Made by a program: the position numbers and the translations under genes. 64,000 nt of DNA, taken from assembly GCF_029846715.1 (NCBI RefSeq), contig NZ_JARVWW010000033.1:23342-87341 (forward strand). Reading direction: 5' to 3'. Under the pieces are notes generated by a model. It was not told where the DNA came from, ran no database searches, and saw only the letters and a program-made list of their open reading frames with translations. The DNA is from Bradyrhizobium nivariense (GTDB taxonomy: Bacteria > Pseudomonadota > Alphaproteobacteria > Rhizobiales > Xanthobacteraceae). Shown one piece after another: positions 58,350-64,000 of this stretch (the stretch's first letter is position 1; each line of letters opens with the position of its first letter).

Positions 58350-59849
58350 TCAATCCGCAACGACCTTCACACGATCGCGCACCTTCACCTGTGCGTTGCG
58401 ATCGAGCCCGTTGAGCACGCGAAAACGCTCGGCGGGATGATCGACGCCTGCCATGCGGTGGGAGAGCGATTCCACGGTGTCGCCCGGCTGCACGGTGATG
58501 ACCTTGATGCGCAGCGGGCGGGCGGCCTGGATCTCGTCGAGCGTCAGGCGGCGGAATGAACTGACGGTCTCGCGCGCGTTGCGATCGCTCTCGGTCGACT
58601 TCTGTCGTGTCGCGAAGATGAAGCGATAGACGTCGCTACCGAAGCGCAGCGCATAGACCTTGAACTGCCACTGGTCGCCCTTGGCGGTGGCGGACGCGGC
58701 CGGGAAACCGTTGATGGTGATGTCCTCGGTGGACGCCTTCTCGACGCCCTCCATCCAGCCCGAATTCAGGTAATCGCCGAGCGACTGTTCGGCCGGCACC
58801 CGCACCACGTCGAAGCGCATCGCCTGCGAGCCGCCGTCACGTACGCCGATCACCGCCTGCGCGGTGTTGTCGAGCGTGAAATTATCAGGCGCCTGGAAGG
58901 TGAAGCCGAGTTTTGGATGCAGGAAGCGCCGGCCGCGGACAAAACCCTCGCTGGGGTCTTCGCCATAGACGAGATTGTCGATCGCGGCGAGATAGGTCTC
59001 GCGGTCGCGCTCGGCGCCCTCTGGCGCAGCATACTGCCGCGCGATGGTCTGGGCGTTCTGCACGCGCTCGGGCGTTGCCGGATGCGACGAGGTGAAATCC
59101 TGCGCGCGCGGATCCAGCGAAGTCTTGCCGGCCTTCAGCTCGGCATTGCGCTCCATCGCCGAAAGGAACCGTGCCGCACCATAAGGGTCGAAATGCGCGC
59201 GGGCGGAAATGCCGACGCCGATGCCGTCGGCCTCGAACTCCTGGTTGCGCGAGAAGCTCGCCATGGTCAGCTTGGTCTTGGCGAGCGCGAGCGCCGTGAG
59301 ATCGGGGTCGTTGCTCATGTCGGTGACGACGCGGGTGACGATCGCGGCCTGGCGGGCCTGGTCCTCGCGCATCGCAGCGTGCTTGGACAGCACATGCGCC
59401 ATCTCGTGGCTGAGCACGGAGGATAATTCCGACGTATCGCTCGCAAGCGCAAGAAGGCCGCGCGTGACATAGAGCTGGCCGTTCGGCAGCGCGAAGGCGT
59501 TCACCGCGCCGGAATTGAGGATGGTGACCCTGTAGCCCTGGTCGGGACGGTCGGACGCCGCGACGAGCCGGTCGACGGTTTTGGTGACCAGTGATTCGAG
59601 CCGGGGATCGTCATAGGTGCCGCCATAGCTCGCCAGGATGCGCTCGTGCTCCTTCTCGGTGGCGGGGGTCTGGGCGACGGCCGGCTTCGGCTTGGGCATC
59701 GCGACGGTCGGCGGGGCCGCCGCGGTCTGGAACCGGCCCATGTCGCCACAACCGGCAAGGGCCGAACCCAGCACGAGGCATAGCGCAGCCGGTGCAGCCC
59801 GCAGGCGGCGGCGTTCACCTCGTCCGTGCCGTTCTAGCACCCCATTCAC
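58350..59849 (-). CDS. M48-family metalloprotease lipoprotein with LysM-like C-terminus
   Basis: A protein of 499 residues. The lipoprotein signal is PAALCLVLGSALAGC. The protease domain has NSGAVNAFALPNGQLYVTRG, SSVLSHEMAHVLSKHAAM with the HExxH zinc site, and FSRNQEFEADGIGVGISARA with the third ligand Glu. The C-terminal ~60 residues (LRIKVITVQPGDTVESLSHR, MAGVDHPAERFRVLNGLDRN) form a LysM-like peptidoglycan-binding end. Likely a periplasmic quality-control protease like BepA/LoiP. It precedes no operon partner visible here. Confidence 0.88.
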   Translation of the reverse strand: MNGVLERHGRGERRRLRAAPAALCLVLGSALAGCGDMGRFQTAAAPPTVAMPKPKPAVAQTPATEKEHERILASYGGTYDDPRLESLVTKTVDRLVAASDRPDQGYRVTILNSGAVNAFALPNGQLYVTRGLLALASDTSELSSVLSHEMAHVLSKHAAMREDQARQAAIVTRVVTDMSNDPDLTALALAKTKLTMASFSRNQEFEADGIGVGISARAHFDPYGAARFLSAMERNAELKAGKTSLDPRAQDFTSSHPATPERVQNAQTIARQYAAPEGAERDRETYLAAIDNLVYGEDPSEGFVRGRRFLHPKLGFTFQAPDNFTLDNTAQAVIGVRDGGSQAMRFDVVRVPAEQSLGDYLNSGWMEGVEKASTEDITINGFPAASATAKGDQWQFKVYALRFGSDVYRFIFATRQKSTESDRNARETVSSFRRLTLDEIQAARPLRIKVITVQPGDTVESLSHRMAGVDHPAERFRVLNGLDRNAQVKVRDRVKVVAD

Positions 59850-59875
59850 GTCGCTTAACCCGTGCCTGGCCCCTT

Positions 59876-60646
59876 TTAGGGCCTTACCCCTGTCGGCTCG
59901 TTTGCGCCCAGCAACTCGACCTGTCCCACGAGGCGCACATCGATACGCGGCCCCGCATTCCCCTCGACCCAGCCCCTGACGCGAATACGTCGATTTTCCA
60001 AAGACTTAAGGTTCGTGCCGGCGCTTTCGAACGCCGGTACTATGCGTTTTGAAATAGTCACGGCAAAGCCGCGTGTCCAGTTCCGTCCGAAGTTGAGGTA
60101 GGTCATTGCCCCAGCTTGCCGGACCGACAGGACTTTGCCCTCGACCACCACAAAACGCCCGATCCCCGCCAAAATATCGTCCGGACTTTCCGCGTTTTTT
60201 ATGGCCGACGGGTCAGCCCAATTGCCCTTTTTTTCGCGCCGCGCCTCGGCCTCCGCCGCCATCAGGGCCGCCGCGCAGTCCTTGTCGGCGATCTCGGCCG
60301 AGACGATTGCGTCGCCTTGGGCGAGGAGGGCGGCCTGCACCGAGGTGCCGTTTTCGCCGACGAAGACCAGCGCGGCTTGCCGGCCGTAGCGGTCGGGCGT
60401 GTCGTTAGCACTCCGCAGAATCGCGTCGCGCCCGACGAGCAGCGAGGTCAGCGCCTGCTTCGTCGTCGCGGTCGGCTCGATCCCGGTCAGGCGGAGTTCG
60501 CGGCTGTCGTCGAGGCGAATACTGCGCGCGTCGACGACAGCCGCGACGCGGCCTTCGCCCAGGGACTCGAACTGGCACGGGCTCGCGAATGCGCTGTGCC
60601 CCGCGACGAGAAGAAATGCGGCAATGAGGTGAAGCCGTTGCGTCAC
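59876..60646 (-). CDS. Secreted thermonuclease-like (SNase) domain protein
   Basis: A protein of 256 residues from GTG 60646. The signal is RLHLIAAFLLVAGHSAFASP. The domain has VAAVVDARSIRLDDSRELRL, TGIEPTATTKQALTSLLVGR, SANDTPDRYGRQAALVFV with a typical SNase core, followed by GDAIVSAEIADKDCAAALMA. Whether the catalytic Arg/Glu set is complete is uncertain. A C-terminal OB-like part (FVVVEGKVLSVRQAGAMTYL, NFGRNWTRGFAVTISKR) follows. The upstream in-frame extension to 60826 lacks signal character, so the GTG is preferred. Confidence 0.8.
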   Translation of the reverse strand: MTQRLHLIAAFLLVAGHSAFASPCQFESLGEGRVAAVVDARSIRLDDSRELRLTGIEPTATTKQALTSLLVGRDAILRSANDTPDRYGRQAALVFVGENGTSVQAALLAQGDAIVSAEIADKDCAAALMAAEAEARREKKGNWADPSAIKNAESPDDILAGIGRFVVVEGKVLSVRQAGAMTYLNFGRNWTRGFAVTISKRIVPAFESAGTNLKSLENRRIRVRGWVEGNAGPRIDVRLVGQVELLGANEPTGVRP

Positions 60647-60910
60647 GTGTCCCGGAGAGGTTGCGTTGGCCGTCAACTTTAACTCAAGCGCAGCGTGTCG
60701 CGAAGAGGCTTCCTCACACGCAATGACGTGGAAACACCATCGGCACTTCGCCATTCCGCTTTGTGGAAAACGTGCGTGGCAATCGTGTCCTCGTGGCGCA
60801 CCTTCGCTTGCTGCGCTCTCGGGCATGCGGCATGATTGCGGCAGCAGCTTTAGCCAAGAGCAATAACCAAGCCGCCATCAGAGTACGGCACGATAAGGGA
60901 GGTCTTTTCG

Positions 60911-62116
60911 ATGAAGCATATTTTGTCGGGCATTTTTGCTGCCGCGTTTGCGCTGAGTGCGAGCGCCGTGCAGGCCCAGGACAAGCCGCCACTCAAGATC
61001 GGTGGCATCCTCGACATGTCGAGCCTCTATGCCGACATCACCGGTCCGGGCAGCGAGACTGCGGCCAAGATGGCCGTGGAGGACTTTGGCGGTGAGGTGC
61101 TGGGGCGCAAGATCCAGGTGCTGGCGGCCGATCATCTCAACAAGGCCGACCTCTCCGCCAGCATCGCCCGCGACATGCTCGACAACCAGGGCGTCGAGAT
61201 GATCTACGACGTCGCGGCCTCCGCGACCGCGCTTGCCGCCGGCGAGATCGCGAAAGCACGCAACAAGATCATCATGTTTAACGGCCCGGGCTCGATCCGG
61301 CTCACCAACGAGGCCTGCGGTCCCTACACCATCCACTACGTGTTCGACACTTACGGTCAGGCCAATGTGACCGGTCTTGCGGCTGTGAAGTCCGGCCTCG
61401 ACACCTGGTTCTTCCTCACTGCCGACTACGCATTCGGTCAGGATCTGGAGAAGGACACCAGTGCCGTCGTCACCAAGACCGGCGGCAAGGTGCTCGGCAG
61501 CGTGCGCCATCCGCTCAACACGTCGGATTTCTCGTCGTTCCTGCTCCAGGCGCAGGCCTCGAAAGCCAAGGTGATCGGGCTCGCGAACGCCGGCGGCGAT
61601 ACCGTCAACGCCATCAAGCAGGCGGCCGAGTTCGGCATTACCAAGGGCGGCCAGAAAGTCTCGCCGCTGCTCGCCTTCGTCTCCGACATCGATTCGATCG
61701 GGCTCGAAACCGCGCAGGGGCTGTTGCTGGCCGAAGCCTTCTACTGGGACCTCAACGACGATACGCGCGCGTTCTCGAAGCGCTTCATTGAACGCACCAA
61801 GCGCGTGCCGACCTCGGCGCAGGCCGGCGTCTACTCCTCCGTCACGCATTACCTGAAGGCCGTGAAAGCGGCCGGCACGACGGACTCCGCAGCCGTCATG
61901 AAGGTGATGAAGGAGACGCCAATCAACGACTTCTTCGCCAAGGACGGCAAGATCCGCGAGGACGGCCGCATGATCCACGACATGTACCTGTTCGAGGTGA
62001 AGAAGCCGTCGGAGTCCAAGGGCCGCTCCGACGACTACAAGCTGCTCGCCACCGTGCCCGGCAGCGAGGCGTTCCAGTCTCTGGAGCAGTCGCGCTGCCC
62101 GCTGGTGAAGAAGTGA
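60911..62116 (+). CDS. ABC transporter solute-binding protein, branched-chain/aromatic type
   Basis: A protein of 401 residues with a Sec signal (HILSGIFAAAFALSASAVQA) and a Peripla_BP_6 domain: LKIGGILDMSSLYADITGPG, KMAVEDFGGEVLGRKIQVLA, then FFLTADYAFGQDLEKDTSAV, TGGKVLGSVRHPLNTSDFSS. It belongs to the type of HAAT binding proteins found alone with catabolic genes. An enoyl-CoA hydratase and a VOC protein follow on the same strand, so the ligand may be an aromatic or fatty acid precursor. No permease or ATPase is nearby. Confidence 0.88.
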   Translation: MKHILSGIFAAAFALSASAVQAQDKPPLKIGGILDMSSLYADITGPGSETAAKMAVEDFGGEVLGRKIQVLAADHLNKADLSASIARDMLDNQGVEMIYDVAASATALAAGEIAKARNKIIMFNGPGSIRLTNEACGPYTIHYVFDTYGQANVTGLAAVKSGLDTWFFLTADYAFGQDLEKDTSAVVTKTGGKVLGSVRHPLNTSDFSSFLLQAQASKAKVIGLANAGGDTVNAIKQAAEFGITKGGQKVSPLLAFVSDIDSIGLETAQGLLLAEAFYWDLNDDTRAFSKRFIERTKRVPTSAQAGVYSSVTHYLKAVKAAGTTDSAAVMKVMKETPINDFFAKDGKIREDGRMIHDMYLFEVKKPSESKGRSDDYKLLATVPGSEAFQSLEQSRCPLVKK

Positions 62117-62179
62117 CGCGGAGCGTCATCCCGCGGCGGGCGTGAGCGACGGAGCAAGACAACAACGAGGGAGATCACC

Positions 62180-62971
62180 ATGAGCAACGACATGGTCCTG
62201 CAAAAGCTCGAAGGCGGGCTGCTCACCATCACCATGAATCGGCCCGAGCGGAAGAACGCGCTCAACCCAGACATGGTGCGCGGGCTGGTCGAGGCGGCGC
62301 GGCGGGCGGCTGATGATCCGGAGGTGCGCGCGGTATTGTTCAAGGGCGCGGGCGGCTCCTTCTGCGTCGGCGGCGACGTCAAGTCGATGGCGGAGGGTCG
62401 GGCGCCGCTGCCGTTCGAGCAAAAACTTGCGAACCTGCGCCGCGGCATGGAGGTGTCGCGCATCCTGCACCAGATGCCAAAACCCGTGGTGGCCCAGCTC
62501 GATGGCGCTGCCGCCGGTGCGGGTCTGTCGATGGCGCTGTCGTGCGACCTCCGCATCGCCTCCGAGTCCTGCAAGATCACGACCGCCTTCGCAAAAGTCG
62601 GCTTCTCCGGCGATTACGGCGGCACCTATTTCCTCACCCAACTCCTCGGCAGCGCGCGGGCGCGCGAGCTCTATCTGACCTCGCCGGTGCTGACCGCGAA
62701 GGAGGCTCATGCGATCGGCATGGTGACGAAGGTCGTGCCCGACGCCGAGGTCGATGCCGCCGCGCACGAGCTCGCGCTGTCGCTGGCGCAGGGGCCTTCG
62801 ATCGCGCTCGGCTTCATCAAGCGCAACATCAACAACGCCGAGCATCTCGCGCTGGAAGATTGCTTCGACGGCGAGGCGATCCACCACACCCGCTGCGGCG
62901 ACACCGAGGATCACAAGGAGGCCGCAAAGGCGTTCGTCGAAAAGCGCAAGCCGACCTTCAAGGGCGCATGA
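62180..62971 (+). CDS. Enoyl-CoA hydratase/isomerase family protein
   Basis: A protein of 263 residues. The crotonase fold has LTITMNRPERKNALNPDMVR, VLFKGAGGSFCVGGDVKSMA, and QLDGAAAGAGLSMALSCDLR with the oxyanion-hole glycines; FSGDYGGTYFLTQLLG and LALSLAQGPSIALGFIKRNI complete it. Resembles the PaaG-type isomerases by the SGDYGGT loop. Overlaps the VOC gene by 4 bases. It acts on an acyl-CoA of the pathway whose substrate the neighbouring binding protein may deliver. Confidence 0.9.
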   Translation: MSNDMVLQKLEGGLLTITMNRPERKNALNPDMVRGLVEAARRAADDPEVRAVLFKGAGGSFCVGGDVKSMAEGRAPLPFEQKLANLRRGMEVSRILHQMPKPVVAQLDGAAAGAGLSMALSCDLRIASESCKITTAFAKVGFSGDYGGTYFLTQLLGSARARELYLTSPVLTAKEAHAIGMVTKVVPDAEVDAAAHELALSLAQGPSIALGFIKRNINNAEHLALEDCFDGEAIHHTRCGDTEDHKEAAKAFVEKRKPTFKGA

Positions 62972-63735
62972 CCATGGCGCCCTACATGCGGTTGCGGCAG
63001 ATCTGCCTGGTCGCGCCGCACCTCGGCGCCGTGATTACGGATATCGCGGAAATCATGGGCCTCGCGGTCTGCTATCGCGACGGCAATGTTGCGAAATACG
63101 GCCTGGAGAATGCGCTGCTGCCGGTCGACACGATCTTGCTGGAGGTGGTCGCGCCGTTCAAGGACGGTACCACCGCCGGCCGTTTCATCGAGAAGAGCGG
63201 CGGGCGCGGCGGCTACATGGCGATCTTCTGCTGCAACGATCCCGATGAGCGCGGTCGCAACGCCAACGCGCTCGGCGTGCGCACGGCCAACGTCATCGAC
63301 CACGCGCCCTATCACGGCGTGCAGCTCCATCCCCGCGACTGCCGCGCCGCCTTCATCGAGTTCAACCACACCGACGGCAGCGACGACATCCTGGGCGCGT
63401 ATCCGCCGGCGGGGCCGGACTGGCAAAAATTCATCCACAAGGACGTGACGCAGGCACTGACCGGCGTGGAGATGCAGAGCCCGGATCCGATAGGGCTGGC
63501 CGAGCATTGGGGGAAGATCATTGGTGTTGCGCCGAGTGGCGCGAGTGGCGAGACCGAGCTGAGACTTCCCAATGCGAATTTTCGCTTCGTGAAGGGCAGT
63601 AGCGAGATCATGAGCGCGCTGGAGTTTCGGGTGGCCGATGTGGCGGGTGTGCTGCATGTCGCCAGGGCGAAAGGACTCGCGGTTGCCGGCAACGAGTTTT
63701 TGCTGGGCGGGGTAACGTTCCGGATTGCGGCTTGA
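62968..63735 (+). CDS. VOC (glyoxalase/dioxygenase-like) family protein
   Basis: A protein of 255 residues with two βαβββ modules: RLRQICLVAPHLGAVITDIA, EIMGLAVCYRDGNVAKYGLE, and a second half with GVEMQSPDPIGLAEHWGKII, RFVKGSSEIMSALEFRVADV, the last with possible metal ligands. VOC proteins include dioxygenases, epimerases and glyoxalases. ATG 62968 overlaps the hydratase stop by ATGA; ATG 62974 is an alternative. Specific function unknown. Confidence 0.82.
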   Translation: MTMAPYMRLRQICLVAPHLGAVITDIAEIMGLAVCYRDGNVAKYGLENALLPVDTILLEVVAPFKDGTTAGRFIEKSGGRGGYMAIFCCNDPDERGRNANALGVRTANVIDHAPYHGVQLHPRDCRAAFIEFNHTDGSDDILGAYPPAGPDWQKFIHKDVTQALTGVEMQSPDPIGLAEHWGKIIGVAPSGASGETELRLPNANFRFVKGSSEIMSALEFRVADVAGVLHVARAKGLAVAGNEFLLGGVTFRIAA

Positions 63736-63760
63736 GCTCTTGCCTTCGTAGCTCCCAACC

Positions 63761-63885
63761 CGTCATCCTGAGGTGCGAGCTGTACGGTGCACAGCACCGT
63801 GCAGGGAGCCTCGAAGGATGAGCGGCCCGGCCGGTGGCCGTTCATCCTTCGAGGCCTCCGCTGCGCTCCGGCACCTCAGAGGGTG
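63761..63885. repeat. Intergenic palindromic element, family D copy 2
   Basis: CGTCATCCTGAGGTGCGAGC and GAGCCTCGAAGGATGAGCG are mirrored by TTCATCCTTCGAGGCCTCCG and CCGGCACCTCAGAGGGTG, and GTGCACAGCAC forms a central palindrome. Related to 33994-34131. Confidence 0.78.
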
Positions 63886-63972
63886 TGATCTATTCGACGG
63901 CTCATCGAGCACTATAGCCGAAAGCCGTCGCAGTGTGATTCTCTGGCGATGGCGGATTCGCAGGAGACCACG

Positions 63973-64000
63973 ATGGCAAGCGATGAATTGTTCGGAGCAC
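63973..64000 (+). CDS. First codons of a gene continuing beyond the window
   Basis: ATG GCA AGC GAT GAA TTG TTC GGA GCA, giving MASDELFGA, starts after CAGGAGAC at about 7 bases. Only 28 bases are visible, so the product cannot be told. The ribosome site and position after an intergenic repeat support a real start. Confidence 0.55.

Noticed and set aside
63973..64000. Assigning a function to the gene cut by the right end
   Set aside because: Nine codons are visible, which is too few for any family assignment.

Overview
The window looks like chromosomal DNA of a high-GC alphaproteobacterium, most likely Bradyrhizobium or a close relative (Nitrobacteraceae). This is inferred from the protein content (aerobic CobS/CobT cobaltochelatase, RegS/RegR-type redox regulators beside a cyo operon, CarD, a Suv3-like helicase) and from several families of short GC-rich intergenic palindromes. 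I recognise these as typical of that group, but I have not compared them with any database.

Layout. 1-5.9 kb: the end of an amidase gene followed by a five-gene amide/urea-type ABC importer. 5.9-8.4 kb: an AbrB/PIN toxin-antitoxin pair with a palindromic operator, and an L,D-transpeptidase lipoprotein. 8.8-15.7 kb: housekeeping genes (accA, xerD, aroK-aroB, a CNNM/CorC-type membrane protein, bolA, a J-domain protein). 15.7-25.7 kb: an accessory block with a citrate synthase diverging from a DNA-binding-domain/citrate synthase fusion, a P450, an allophanate-hydrolase-type amidase, a Crp-type regulator, a nitrate/sulfonate/taurine-type ABC importer, and DedA. 26-31.9 kb: cobS, cobT, a phytase-like esterase, an old-yellow-enzyme family oxidoreductase, and a small membrane protein.

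31.9-39.9 kb is an accessory, defence-like island. It holds a PilZ protein, a DUF2235 hydrolase, several small unknown genes, a two-gene toxin-antitoxin-like operon with a near-consensus promoter, a frameshifted copy of the DUF2235 5' end, a zinc-ribbon/HEPN protein, and a retron reverse transcriptase fused to a Toprim domain. A structured msr-msd-like RNA lies directly upstream of the reverse transcriptase. The ncRNA - RT-Toprim - HEPN order on one strand suggests a retron with a second, RNase-type effector. This is the most unusual system in the window.

39.9-49.5 kb returns to backbone genes: rpmB, DUF3108, a Suv3-like helicase, an S4 RNA-binding protein that appears to start at ACG, fdxA, carD, an STN-like secreted protein and a metallophosphoesterase. 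49.7-56.7 kb carries regR-regS, a SURF1 gene and cyoDCBA on the minus strand, in transcription order cyoA-cyoB-cyoC-cyoD-SURF1-regS-regR. 56.7-64 kb has an MFS transporter, an M48 metalloprotease lipoprotein, a nuclease-like secreted protein, an ABC solute-binding protein, an enoyl-CoA hydratase, a VOC protein, and the first codons of another gene. I see no rRNA, tRNA, insertion sequence or CRISPR array.
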